A stretch of 64,000 bases of DNA from Vibrio metoecus (GCF_009665255.1 NZ_CP035686.1:1674001-1738000), one strand, 5' to 3'. Counted from the first letter of the stretch, positions 38,179 to 46,542 are shown. Numbers and translations: made by a program. Notes: a model not told the origin generated them from the sequence alone.

Positions 38179-38201
38179 GAGCTAGCTACAGCAGCTAGCT
38201 C
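38179..38201. repeat. 9-bp inverted repeat near the end of the GIY-YIG gene
   Basis: GAGCTAGCT-ACAGC-AGCTAGCTC is a perfect hairpin 15 bp beyond the stop of the GIY-YIG gene. The T run expected of an intrinsic terminator is weak, so the role is uncertain. Confidence 0.5.
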
Positions 38202-38215
38202 AGTACATTTCCACA

Positions 38216-39658
38216 TTATGCTGCTTCACTTAATCTCAAGCTTTCATAGTAATCCTCAGCTAAAGCAGTCATTTTAAATTCGGCTTCTATTCCAGCTATC
38301 TTTTCTACGGCTTCTTGGATAGATGCAAGGTCGACATTAAAGAACTCTTTGCGAAGGTTTACAGCGTTTACACGTTTAGAATTGAATTCGCGGTGTAATG
38401 CTGTTTCAAGAGCTGGAGCATCATCGGTGTAAATCATGGCATGTACGTCAAATGGGAATGGTACACTTGCATCGCCTAGTTCTTTAACCCTGTCCATTGG
38501 CTCTAAACGGCGAGTAAGACCGATCTTGTAAACATCCTCACCAAACGAACCAATATTACTGATGACGTAAACATGCCCCTTACGGGTTTGTTCCGCCATA
38601 CTCTTAGCTCGTTCTTCTTTGGCTTCTGCTTCGGCGAGCTGCTGCTCTAACATTGCTATCCGTTTCTCCATTTCAGAGCGCTCCTGCTCAGTAGCGTTAG
38701 CAAGTTCTCGCTGTGCTTTATCAAGAAGATTTCGGTACATTTTTTCTTCTTTTTCGGCATCGGCTATCGCTTTCTCAAACTCTTTAATAGCTCGTTGTTC
38801 TTCACGGATCTGTTCTTTGATAAGCTGCTGCTCAGCGACCTCTTCTTGCTTTTTAAGTGTGTATTGGTATTGAAGCTTACACTCTTCGAACTTAAGTTCG
38901 ATGTAATCTATATTAAATCCGCACTCTAATGTCGCAGCTGACTTTTCTAGTGTGTTGGCAAGTTTTTCTATACGCTCTAGAGTACGCCCAAACGAACTCG
39001 GCGACACCTTACCGATAAGAAGATCACATTCAATATTAAAAGCAGTAAGCATGAGTTTAACTTGACCATTTAGAACTGAATTATTGAATGACTTGTCGTT
39101 AGATATCACCGTTGACTCTGGGAAAGTGATCGCTGTTTTATCTTTTATCATGTCTTTTTGCTGCTGCCTAATATCCTTGATCTCTTCCGCAAATCGAGTA
39201 GATGTTTCGTAAAGGTACTTTGGCATTTCAAAATGACCATGAGCAGTGTATTCATCAAGCCTTGAATATAAGTCGAGATCACCCATTAACTCTTCTAGCT
39301 CAAGCTCACCTTTTTCAATACTTGAGTTAAGTTCATCTAGTGTTGATTTAGTCGATTCTAAGGTCGCTTGCTGCTCTTGAATGCTCTTTTTTAGTACATT
39401 ATCTTGTCCTTTCAAAGCTTGAAGTTCGGCAGTTTCCTCATTGATTTTATCTAGCTCTAGCTTTGCGGTTTCAGTGGCAGCGATTATTGATTCTCGGCTC
39501 ATACACACTGAATCATATTCCTCTTTTGTTTTTGCTAGTGCTTCATCTAGCGACTTGTATTGCTCGATTTTCTTATCTGCTGAGCGTTTTGTTAGAATAT
39601 AAGTTAATACGACAGCTATTAATGATAAGCCTGCCAACATCAGTAAATTATTATCCAT
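38216..39658 (-). CDS. Membrane-anchored coiled-coil protein with C-terminal GIY-YIG (T5orf172/MUG113-like) domain
   Basis: The 480-aa protein has an N-terminal transmembrane segment (NLLMLAGLSLIAVVLTYILT), long coiled coils (about 30-120 and 255-365, heptads rich in Glu, Lys and Leu), a central DUF4041-like region (DGALDLYSRLDEY-type stretch near residue 130) and a C-terminal GIY-YIG-type nuclease domain (HVYVISNIGSFGEDVYKIGLTRRLEPMDRVKELG, then LHREFNSKRVNAVNLRKEFF). It follows the small basic gene by 3 nt. Related proteins occur in phages and defence islands. The layout suggests a nuclease effector held at the membrane. Confidence 0.78.
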   Translation of the reverse strand: MDNNLLMLAGLSLIAVVLTYILTKRSADKKIEQYKSLDEALAKTKEEYDSVCMSRESIIAATETAKLELDKINEETAELQALKGQDNVLKKSIQEQQATLESTKSTLDELNSSIEKGELELEELMGDLDLYSRLDEYTAHGHFEMPKYLYETSTRFAEEIKDIRQQQKDMIKDKTAITFPESTVISNDKSFNNSVLNGQVKLMLTAFNIECDLLIGKVSPSSFGRTLERIEKLANTLEKSAATLECGFNIDYIELKFEECKLQYQYTLKKQEEVAEQQLIKEQIREEQRAIKEFEKAIADAEKEEKMYRNLLDKAQRELANATEQERSEMEKRIAMLEQQLAEAEAKEERAKSMAEQTRKGHVYVISNIGSFGEDVYKIGLTRRLEPMDRVKELGDASVPFPFDVHAMIYTDDAPALETALHREFNSKRVNAVNLRKEFFNVDLASIQEAVEKIAGIEAEFKMTALAEDYYESLRLSEAA

Positions 39659-39661
39659 TGA

Positions 39662-39976
39662 TTACTTTAGAACCTCTTGTATGAATTGTTTCCTAAGAGC
39701 TGCTCGCTCTTCACATCGCTCTTGGTATTCTTCTGCGGCGTTAGCTACTGCATCTTTAAAAGCTTGTTTTGCTGCTGACTTATTTAGTCTTTCTTGCCTT
39801 TGTAATTCGCGCTGAGCTTCTCGCACTTCTCTTTCGTGCTCTCTCATTGCCTGAGCATGTGCTCGCTCATTAGCTTTTTGCCTACGCTGGGATTCACGAG
39901 CAGCTTGTTTGTTAGCTCTATCTATTGCTTTAACAATCTTTATAGCCGTTCGTAAACCACTACCTCGTCTAGCCAA
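39662..39976 (-). CDS. Small arginine/alanine-rich coiled-coil protein
   Basis: This 104-aa protein is almost entirely charged helix, rich in Arg, Ala, Glu and Gln (KQAARESQRRQKANERAHAQ, then REVREAQRELQRQERLNK). The start is a TTG at 39976 with AAAGGAG seven bases upstream. It is directly upstream of the GIY-YIG gene and almost certainly works with it, perhaps as a nucleic-acid- or protein-binding partner. I recognise no family. Confidence 0.68.
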   Translation of the reverse strand: MARRGSGLRTAIKIVKAIDRANKQAARESQRRQKANERAHAQAMREHEREVREAQRELQRQERLNKSAAKQAFKDAVANAAEEYQERCEERAALRKQFIQEVLK

Positions 39977-40276
39977 TGGTTTCTCCTTTGAAGTGGTGTA
40001 ATGCTGACTTTTTGGATGCTAGCACAATCGAATATGTGCAACTGGTGCTCATGTCAAACAGATGGCATATTTTTAGGATTTGAGTGGGAATAAAGTGGAT
40101 TACTTTTGGTATTGCAAAGGCCCATGATAAGGGTGTGAATGAGTAAAAGGTCTAAGCAACTTTTTATTTAGACTAATTTGTGCAACAGGCTGTAGAACAA
40201 TTGGAGCCTGTGGGAATTGTTGCAAATATAAAACTTGCAACGACTGAAGTTTTCTTCAAAGACATAGCAATCGATG
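39977..40276. other. Non-coding region with the second 27-bp repeat
   Basis: About 300 bp without a convincing gene, holding the promoter of the coiled-coil pair and, at 40137-40163, the second copy of the 27-bp direct repeat found at 38141. Confidence 0.5.
40137..40163 (+). repeat. 27-bp direct repeat, copy 2
   Basis: Identical to 38141-38167 and in the same orientation. Together they flank the gene pair at 38216-39976. Recombination between them would delete or exchange exactly that pair. Confidence 0.8.
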
Positions 40277-40372
40277 TTAGAAAAGGATGTATCCGAGCGT
40301 TAACCCAGCAACCATTATGATGATACCGGTTAATGTCATATTGTTGTCAACCCATTCATCAAGCTTACTCAT
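40277..40372 (-). CDS. 31-aa single-pass membrane peptide
   Basis: The frame MSKLDEWVDNNM followed by a hydrophobic helix of about 17 residues (LTGIIIMVAGLTLGYILF) ends at a TAA at 40277. Its ATG overlaps the stop of the upstream 130-aa gene as ATGA, a strong sign of translational coupling. It is too short for usual gene calls. It could be a small pore- or membrane-acting effector, or a membrane tether. Confidence 0.62.
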   Translation of the reverse strand: MSKLDEWVDNNMTLTGIIIMVAGLTLGYILF

Positions 40373-40761
40373 TCGAAGATCCTCTTTAAATCAAAACCAT
40401 GTTCAATACCATCAGTGACTTCACGTAAACGTGTCTTATTTGGTGAACTCAAACTAGCAATAACCCGACCAATTTCATTGCCCAAGTCATAAAGTTCAAT
40501 ATCACCATCAGGAAGGCTATCAAGTGCTAACTTGAGGTTTGAAAGAAAAATATATGGGTTCACCAAATCGGAACTAGGATCATCGAAAACCTCATTTCGG
40601 TTAGCTATGAAATCATCTGTAAGCCGTTCAACCTCGTCGGCGAAAGACATCCAATCAGGCTTTATTTCTGTCTTTGCGAGCAAATCACTGTGGGTATTAT
40701 AAGGAGTCATCCCTTCTAACAACTCTTTTTCGGACAACTTTTTCTTGCTCATAGCATACAA
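40369..40761 (-). CDS. Hypothetical protein, 130 aa, coupled to a small membrane peptide
   Basis: This soluble acidic protein begins MYAMSKKKLSEKELLEGMTPYNTHSDLL; the true start may be the second Met at 40752. The remainder is helical (DEVERLTDDFIANRNEVF, IGRVIASLSSPNKTRLREV). I recognise no family. It is followed by a 31-aa membrane peptide with a 4-nt overlap. It lies just downstream of the CRISPR array but on the far side of a terminator, so it has its own promoter in about 40762-40900. Confidence 0.65.
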   Translation of the reverse strand: MYAMSKKKLSEKELLEGMTPYNTHSDLLAKTEIKPDWMSFADEVERLTDDFIANRNEVFDDPSSDLVNPYIFLSNLKLALDSLPDGDIELYDLGNEIGRVIASLSSPNKTRLREVTDGIEHGFDLKRIFE

Positions 40762-40910
40762 CCTGACAGAAGATTTAGATTAGTTGCAGTATAGCAAAAT
40801 CAGCTAGACTGTCGTTAGAACGAATGCGTGGAAACAAACTTAGGGGCAAAAGTGCGTTGCTGTTCTTAAATGGCCACAACCAATCCGCCGTCACAACACA
40901 AGCTGTAAAA

Positions 40911-40940
40911 CAAAAAACCACCAAGAGAAAACTTGATGGT
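40911..40940 (-). terminator. Intrinsic terminator of the CRISPR transcript
   Basis: On the minus strand ACCATCAAG / CTTGGTGGT (one G-T pair) with a short loop is followed by TTTTTTG. It lies 5 nt after the degenerate final repeat and should end the tniQ-cas-CRISPR transcript. Confidence 0.85.
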
Positions 40941-40944
40941 TTTG

Positions 40945-41078
40945 AATATTAACTGCTTGTTCAGCAGGTAGGTTGCTTGCTTCCTGACCTATTCTTAGCT
41001 GCCTATTCGGCAGAACACTTTTTTCACAGTAGAAAAAGGAGGATTAGTAATTTCTTGGCTGCCTATTCGGCAGAACAC
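40945..41078 (-). CRISPR. Minimal type I-F CRISPR array with a degenerate last repeat
   Basis: Two 28-bp repeats at 41051-41078 and 40991-41018 share the hairpin core CTGCCGAATAGGCAG (minus strand) and flank one 32-bp spacer (41019-41050). A third, degenerate repeat at 40945-40972 keeps only the stem-loop CTGCT-GAACA-AGCAG and the A/T-rich tail. It begins 18 nt after the second repeat instead of 32. The array is downstream of cas6 in the same direction, with a 96-bp leader. The origin of spacer 1 is unknown. Confidence 0.92.
40973..40990 (-). other. Short homing spacer targeting the host ffs gene
   Basis: The minus-strand spacer AGGTCAGGAAGCAAGCAA aligns without gaps to the 4.5S RNA strand at 54241-54224 (AGATCCGGAAGGAAGCAG). 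Fourteen of 18 positions match; the mismatches are at 3, 6, 12 and 18. In type I effector complexes every sixth guide base is flipped out and does not pair, so three of the four do not count. The target precedes the transposon by about 54 bp (40 bp if a full 32-nt guide is used), bracketing the usual distance of close to 50 bp. Confidence 0.87.
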
Positions 41079-41174
41079 TATAAAATATAATCACTAAGCA
41101 TCTGATCATTCTTGCTTAAAGTCACAACTTGGTAAAAACACCATTTTTATTTTCACAACTGTAACTCTTTGTTT

Positions 41175-41813
41175 CTAATGAACTAAAAAAGAGTCTTCGT
41201 CAAAAGGGTTAAAACGTAAGTCAGGTACCGTCGCTCTTTTTTCTTGATTGGTTGCAAAACCATAGCTATTAAAGCCAGATTCAGCACGCTCATCTGCGAA
41301 TTCCTTTTGAATAAACAGAATATAATCCTGCCGTGAAGAGCTGCTAGAAATAGGGATCTGATGAAAACTATCGATGACACGGTCTTCATTCGTTACTGGT
41401 AATGATTGTTGAATACCAAATAACTCGGCCCTAGCCATACTGCGTTTGATTCGACGCTTTTTGGAACCCAAAAAGTTTTTCCCAATCGTCTGATTACGAA
41501 CAAACCTTACTTCTTCGGAAGTATCTGGCACCTCATAAACACTGGAGATCTCAAACAAACCTTCATTAACCATCAATGAAAAATAGGGCTGAAAAGAGAG
41601 GCCCATCATCATCTCTTTGTCCTCGGAAACAAAGGCAATGGTTTGACCAACTGAAGATTCATTCCAATCAGGAAAACTCACACCTACTCTATTCATTGCT
41701 TGGTGGTGATTAACCATAAACAAGTGCATTTGTGAGATACAACGCCCTGCTAGCAAGCCATAGTCGGCATTAGCATTCGTGTAACGTATCAAGAAGTAGT
41801 ACCGTTGAGACAT
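41175..41813 (-). CDS. cas6: Cas6f crRNA endoribonuclease
   Basis: The 212-aa protein cuts the CRISPR transcript at the repeat hairpin and stays bound to the crRNA. By alignment from memory with Csy4, NHHQAMNRVGVSFPDW holds the catalytic His (HHQ) and the conserved GVSFPD turn. Arg-rich RRIKRSMARAELFG is the expected RNA-binding helix. The ATG at 41813 behind AGAGG is preferred over the frame from 41843, which overlaps cas7. It ends the operon before the CRISPR leader. Confidence 0.9.
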   Translation of the reverse strand: MSQRYYFLIRYTNANADYGLLAGRCISQMHLFMVNHHQAMNRVGVSFPDWNESSVGQTIAFVSEDKEMMMGLSFQPYFSLMVNEGLFEISSVYEVPDTSEEVRFVRNQTIGKNFLGSKKRRIKRSMARAELFGIQQSLPVTNEDRVIDSFHQIPISSSSSRQDYILFIQKEFADERAESGFNSYGFATNQEKRATVPDLRFNPFDEDSFLVH

Positions 41814-41824
41814 GATAGAACCTC

Positions 41825-42856
41825 TTAATTGACCTTGGCGCAATTAAACAATCCGCCCTTGATCAAAACAGACATAATAAAGTGCACGTCATTCGGAATG
41901 GATTCAGAAGCAGTCATACTTTCAATCCAGTTCTCTGTATTTCTGAGTAATTGATAGAAGTCATTTCCATATGCTACATGTCTTCTTGCTATAACGTATT
42001 CTCGATCTGCACCATATTCGTTCACTCTTAAAGGCTTATCAGCCTCTTCATGCCACCAATCGTCAATCGATTGCAACGCTGCACCAACTTTTTGTCCGTG
42101 AAACGCGACGGTTTCTTTTCCGCTCAAAAGCTCTACTGTGGCTAGCTGCTTAGTAGGGATTCCATCTTCTCGACTATCCAAAAACTCTTGGCTTGGGTAA
42201 ACCTCATCTCCCCAGCCAACCCGCAGTTTTGCTTTGATGTCCATGTAGAAGTATTCGGTCGGGTCAGACAATGCTCGCTCCAGATAGGCTGTAAGCCTTT
42301 CTAAGCATTCTGTTGAATCACCATCCCAATGACCATACCAAGAGAGTTTTTGAGCATGTTCGACAACAAAGGTATCCAATTCACTGGTCGTCACTTCAAT
42401 AGTGATATTTCTGCACTCACGATTTCGCCATAACCAAGTACCAAGCAAGATGTTCTTCGCATAACGATTAGCTAACTCTTTGTATCCGTTGAGCTCTTTA
42501 TAAATCTTAGCAAACATAGACAGTTTACTGCGCACTTCATCATCACTACAGATATCTGGGGTTAACGAATTGGCCCGAATTCGAAGTGAAAATGCGCAAT
42601 AGATTTCATCAACGCCGGGCTTTACATAGCACTCTTCGATGAACTGAGGGTTTGAATATGCCAAGTCTTGGGGGGCAACATTCTTGTCGACGAACTTGTT
42701 CCCCTTATATGCTTCTGAATAACTCCCTTTTGGTGCGCGCAATCGGGTTCTATCTACATTAAGGGGACACATATCACCACTTTCGGATAGATAGTAGAAA
42801 TAAGCTTTGCCAGCAGAAAGTGATCGGACATAGTTCAATTGAGTGCAAAGTTCCAT
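41825..42856 (-). CDS. cas7: Cas7f, Cascade backbone subunit
   Basis: The 343-aa protein coats the guide in 6-nt steps. It shows Csy3-like segments: NYVRSLSAGKAYFYYLSESGD at the N-terminus, YCAFSLRIRANSLTPD, LLGTWLWRNRECRNITIEV and GADREYVIARRHVAYGNDFYQLL. It follows cas8/5 by 6 nt and precedes cas6 by 11 nt. The shortened homing guide implies fewer Cas7 copies in that complex. Confidence 0.9.
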   Translation of the reverse strand: MELCTQLNYVRSLSAGKAYFYYLSESGDMCPLNVDRTRLRAPKGSYSEAYKGNKFVDKNVAPQDLAYSNPQFIEECYVKPGVDEIYCAFSLRIRANSLTPDICSDDEVRSKLSMFAKIYKELNGYKELANRYAKNILLGTWLWRNRECRNITIEVTTSELDTFVVEHAQKLSWYGHWDGDSTECLERLTAYLERALSDPTEYFYMDIKAKLRVGWGDEVYPSQEFLDSREDGIPTKQLATVELLSGKETVAFHGQKVGAALQSIDDWWHEEADKPLRVNEYGADREYVIARRHVAYGNDFYQLLRNTENWIESMTASESIPNDVHFIMSVLIKGGLFNCAKVN

Positions 42857-42862
42857 AAACGA

Positions 42863-44950
42863 TTAATCCCTATAGTTTTTTATAAGAATAGTTTCGCTAC
42901 TGCATTCTATCGACCAAAAGGCGCGGTTTAAAAAGTGATCTCGTCCACTAAAACGGACCTCTATCGGGTTTATTCGCTTAGCTAGCCCTATCGCATTCTC
43001 CGCATAAGCATGACAACCTGTGATTGCGTTACCCCTCTTAGTTGGATGCTCTAATAAATGGTAGCCAAGAGAAACAAGCAAGTTATCATCGTCTTGAGTG
43101 AGCAACCGCTCTAACTCATCAAAATTAGTAGGTTGCTTTTCACTTGGGTATAACCATCGCCCGTATGCAGGTAATCCTTTTAAAACATGGAAAAGTTCAC
43201 TCCTGCCTGTAAATGTTCTAAGCCACTCAATCTGCATCGATAGCTGTGGTTGGTATAATGCCCCTCCGGCGAAAGCAACGGGAAGGGCCGTTTTAAGCGC
43301 TGATCTAAAGTCTGAAATTCGGCTTTCACTATGAACTCTGATAACTAAGTCTATTTCTAGGTCCGCCAATCGTTCACTACGAACGGTCGGTCGTTTCGCA
43401 TTAGAAACCGTTCGCGCTTTGGCCACTGAATTAGGTTCTGTCAACTTCGCTGTTGATTGAATATTCTCGTTTCGAACATAAAAAGCGAAACTCGAAAACT
43501 CAACTGGGGAATCATTGTTAACCAATTGATTAAATTGCCTTTGATAATCGTGCATGAATCCCCAAATGGCCGTCAAAGACGGCACACCACACAAACAAGG
43601 GTTACTCATCGCTACCGCATCTTGCACTCTCATTGACGACAGGTAGATATATTGCTCCCCCGTCACCGTATCTTGATTGTTAATTGGCTTACTTAGTTGC
43701 TCAAGCACCCATGTCACTTGTGCTTTAGCTACCTGCATCAGTTTGGGATGATAAGCAAACTTGGCTGAATACATATTATTTTGAAACGTGAGATGTAAGC
43801 GTCGGTTAAACTCACTAGCCAAAGAGCCAAGCTCCCATTCTGGTAACGACAAAAAGGCTTGAGCTAAGGTGTCGTCATGCTCTAGTTGTTGCTGATTGGG
43901 TTCAGATTCGGCGATATCTCTTAACTCAATGAGTGGCAGCATCCATAAGGCTATTTGCTTTCGTAAAATCTTACCCCTAACCTGACGAGCTCTTTCTCTT
44001 TGCCGCTGTGTTTTGGATGGCTCAGACCCAATTAGGCGATTTAGTACCTGACAAATTTTGGCGTTAGTTACCTGATAGTCATCAAAGTAATGACCACTCT
44101 TTTGACGGTTTTCCGTTAACGTCCCCCCCTTGGCCTGCTTAACACCTAGCGGGTAATTTAGGACTCTCATATACCCACCCAAACTGCCACACAGGTTCCC
44201 AATACTGGCAGAATTAGGCAGTGACGAAGAGACAAAACTGAGTTTATTTTCTGGACTTCGTGCTCTTATTTCTAATTCGCACTGAAGAGCATGACTCACA
44301 ACGGGGGTGATCGAAACATAATCATCACCCCATGGAAACCGTAATTGCTTACTGTAAGTACTAACACTGTCGGGAAAACTATTCTCAGGAAGCTGTTCTT
44401 CAATTGCACGTTGTAAGCGAGCAAGTGACTTCACATCCAAGCCAAATTCTGTAAGCAGATCAAGCCAAACTGGATTTTTCTGCTGAATAAGCGAAAGGAT
44501 ACACACTGGCTGTGATTGCCATTTAAAAGGATTCAGTAACCACAATGTGTGACGATAGACAGCAGAGTTATGAGCCCATCCCAATCGCTGATCCAATACT
44601 GCACTTGAAATAAACTCCTCGGCTGTAGAAAGAGGTCGCGCAATTATCCGCTGATCCTTAACACGGCAATCTGGAAACTTTAGGTTATGTGTGTGGAACC
44701 ACTGGATTTCAGCAAGAGAGGCATTTAAGTTTTCGCGGTCTTTTAAATACCTTTGAGCCCGAGCTACATCCAACCAATCTGAGCACCTATCAGCTTGATG
44801 ACTAGAACTGAGATTGAGCAAAATCGTCAACGTTTCTTGTTCATACCCATCAACACAAACCTCTTCTGTATAGGGCATGAACATCTTTTTTAGAGCAGTT
44901 TGTTTTATTGCCTCGTCTTCAATTGCTAGTAGATCACTTAATTTCGTCAT
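42863..44950 (-). CDS. cas8: Cas8f-Cas5f fusion, large Cascade subunit
   Basis: At 695 aa this is the natural fusion of Cas8 and Cas5 found in I-F3 transposons, longer than stand-alone Csy1 (about 430). The N-terminal half carries Csy1/Csy2-like segments (GWAHNSAVYRHTLWLLNPFKW; PWGDDYVSITPVVSHALQ) and the C-terminal part holds ALPVAFAGGALYQPQ. It recognises the PAM-side end of the target. The ATG at 44950 lies right after the tniQ stop; a GTG nine bases upstream is also in frame. Confidence 0.88.
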   Translation of the reverse strand: MTKLSDLLAIEDEAIKQTALKKMFMPYTEEVCVDGYEQETLTILLNLSSSHQADRCSDWLDVARAQRYLKDRENLNASLAEIQWFHTHNLKFPDCRVKDQRIIARPLSTAEEFISSAVLDQRLGWAHNSAVYRHTLWLLNPFKWQSQPVCILSLIQQKNPVWLDLLTEFGLDVKSLARLQRAIEEQLPENSFPDSVSTYSKQLRFPWGDDYVSITPVVSHALQCELEIRARSPENKLSFVSSSLPNSASIGNLCGSLGGYMRVLNYPLGVKQAKGGTLTENRQKSGHYFDDYQVTNAKICQVLNRLIGSEPSKTQRQRERARQVRGKILRKQIALWMLPLIELRDIAESEPNQQQLEHDDTLAQAFLSLPEWELGSLASEFNRRLHLTFQNNMYSAKFAYHPKLMQVAKAQVTWVLEQLSKPINNQDTVTGEQYIYLSSMRVQDAVAMSNPCLCGVPSLTAIWGFMHDYQRQFNQLVNNDSPVEFSSFAFYVRNENIQSTAKLTEPNSVAKARTVSNAKRPTVRSERLADLEIDLVIRVHSESRISDFRSALKTALPVAFAGGALYQPQLSMQIEWLRTFTGRSELFHVLKGLPAYGRWLYPSEKQPTNFDELERLLTQDDDNLLVSLGYHLLEHPTKRGNAITGCHAYAENAIGLAKRINPIEVRFSGRDHFLNRAFWSIECSSETILIKNYRD

Positions 44951-44952
44951 AA

Positions 44953-46164
44953 TTACCACTCAGGTAGATACACGCTTAAACCGTCATTTTCAGAGCACAT
45001 TCGAGTCAGCTTTGTTTCGATGACACTTCTTAGGGTGAACGCCGATTCATGACTGGCAATTTTGGTATGCATCCGCGGCCTAATCGCTGCTTTAATCTCA
45101 CCAAACTCATACAACCGATACACCTCATCCGTTGTGCAAGAAAGCAATGTAGACACTTCTAAGGGGCTTAACAGCACATCGCCTACATTCCCTTTGCTGC
45201 TTGAAGGTAGTGTTGCCATTAACTTTGTAAAGTAGGCTAACACTTGAGTGAGCACGCTATTACGCTCTAACTGCCTACTTGGTAACTGGCGGCAATCTTT
45301 AAGCAAAGCGCCAAAAACTTCATTGAAAAACGTCTTTTTCCAATCTTTGATTCGAATGAGATCGGCTTTGTTTACCAACTCATCAAGTTCTTCCTTCAAC
45401 ACTCTTGGCCAACAAGAACAATACTCAACAAATGACTCAAAACTGATGTTCTCAATATCACCGTAACGATTAACGTACCATAGTAAAAAACCATATCGCT
45501 CAGAGAGCGTCATCACAGCCTTCAATAATCCCAAAGGTTTTGAGTCATTTCCTGACAACCATCGAGCAACCAGTAGCGCAGCCACTGGCGCATCTTCTAC
45601 CGGTGAGTTTCGGAGTTCAAAACCGCATTCGCATTGGCTAATACTCTCAGTGGTTTGGTATTCCAATCTCGATTGACACTCGGGGCAGTGATGAACCAAT
45701 TTACAGCCATGGCGCTCACAAGCTTGCTGAGAAAGAAATTGCCACTGCTGGCGAATGTATGGAGCCTCACTAATACATAAAGGGCAAATAGGCGTGAAGC
45801 GTTTACCAAGAAAAACGAAAGGATAATCAGCTCCTAACCGATGCACAGCTTTGTATTCGGGAGAAAATTGAGCTTTTGAATGTGACAACGCAAGGCGAAG
45901 AGCGCCAAAGTTATTGAGTTTTAATTGGTTCTCAAGATGGATAAGAACTCGCACTCGCATTTGGCTTGTAGTTTGCGCATGGTAGATATTGATTCGGTTG
46001 AGCTCAAGAGGGAAAGCACCGGGAATCACTTCATGCTGCTCCAATGTGTCGAACCAGATGTCTTCAGCAAAATGAGAAAATCGCTCGTAGCCTTGTTCTT
46101 GCGATAAGCGCAGCAAGAAACTTTCGAGCGATTCATCAGCGTAAAGTTGAATGTCTGTATTCAC
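44953..46164 (-). CDS. tniQ: TniQ, transposition targeting protein bound to Cascade
   Basis: The 403-aa protein links the guide complex to TnsC. The TniQ N-terminal region is recognisable (DESLESFLLRLSQEQGYERFSHF), followed by a zinc-finger-like region (CPLCISEAPYIRQQWQF, CERHGCKLVHHCPECQ, CECGFEL). It starts with GTG at 46164 behind a weak GGTG. A 12-bp-arm inverted repeat sits 8 bp upstream. It is the first gene of the tniQ-cas operon. Confidence 0.9.
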   Translation of the reverse strand: MNTDIQLYADESLESFLLRLSQEQGYERFSHFAEDIWFDTLEQHEVIPGAFPLELNRINIYHAQTTSQMRVRVLIHLENQLKLNNFGALRLALSHSKAQFSPEYKAVHRLGADYPFVFLGKRFTPICPLCISEAPYIRQQWQFLSQQACERHGCKLVHHCPECQSRLEYQTTESISQCECGFELRNSPVEDAPVAALLVARWLSGNDSKPLGLLKAVMTLSERYGFLLWYVNRYGDIENISFESFVEYCSCWPRVLKEELDELVNKADLIRIKDWKKTFFNEVFGALLKDCRQLPSRQLERNSVLTQVLAYFTKLMATLPSSSKGNVGDVLLSPLEVSTLLSCTTDEVYRLYEFGEIKAAIRPRMHTKIASHESAFTLRSVIETKLTRMCSENDGLSVYLPEW

Positions 46165-46172
46165 ATATCACC

Positions 46173-46201
46173 ACTAAAACTTAGAGTATCTAAGTTTTAG
46201 T
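46173..46201. promoter_or_regulatory. Operator at the tniQ-cas promoter
   Basis: ACTAAAACTTAG and CTAAGTTTTAGT form a perfect inverted repeat around AGTAT, centred on ACTTAG-N5-CTAAGT. The same core occurs twice in front of the xre gene, so this is probably where the Xre regulator controls tniQ and the cas genes. Confidence 0.82.
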
Positions 46202-46234
46202 GTAGTGTATTTTCAAATGATTACCAAAATATCG

Positions 46235-46542
46235 TCAATTCATAGGCGAGAACATGGCAGCATAGCGAATAGCTTGAAGCTTCATCCGTGCGCCGATTTC
46301 ATCCCGTCTTAGCTCAATGACTACAAAGTTGGCATTTCGAATAATTGCCAGAAGATCAATAAGACGACAGCTGTCTTCCCAGTCGGAAAACTCTTTTTGA
46401 GATCACGAGGCAATCTGAGGCAATGGCGTCGATGCATCCTTTAAGTGCTTCTTGCAGATCCTGATTTTCTTGCAGCCCTTCAGCTTCAAAAGTGGTTTGA
46501 ATTAAAGCGGTCAGTTTTTTTGGGGATGTTGTAGAGACTCAT
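46235..46542 (-). pseudogene. Remnant of a PD-(D/E)XK nuclease-like gene (DUF91/NucS-type)
   Basis: The minus strand starts ATGAGTCTCTAC, reading MSLYNIPKK, then needs one base removed from an A7 tract (46516-46522) to continue LTALIQTTFEAEGLQENQDLQEAL, and another shift to read DLLAIIRNANFVVIELRRDE (a D...ExK-like core) before a stop at 46235. The ATG overlaps the stop of the HNH gene as ATGA, so it was once part of that operon. The C-terminal part has been lost at the tniQ promoter. Confidence 0.68.

Noticed and set aside
38179..38201. Hairpin as intrinsic terminator
   Set aside because: The stem is perfect but there is no T tract on either strand, so it is listed only as an inverted repeat.
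41019..41050. Spacer 1 as a second homing guide
   Set aside because: I could not find a match to ffs or to the window's other genes; its target needs a database search.
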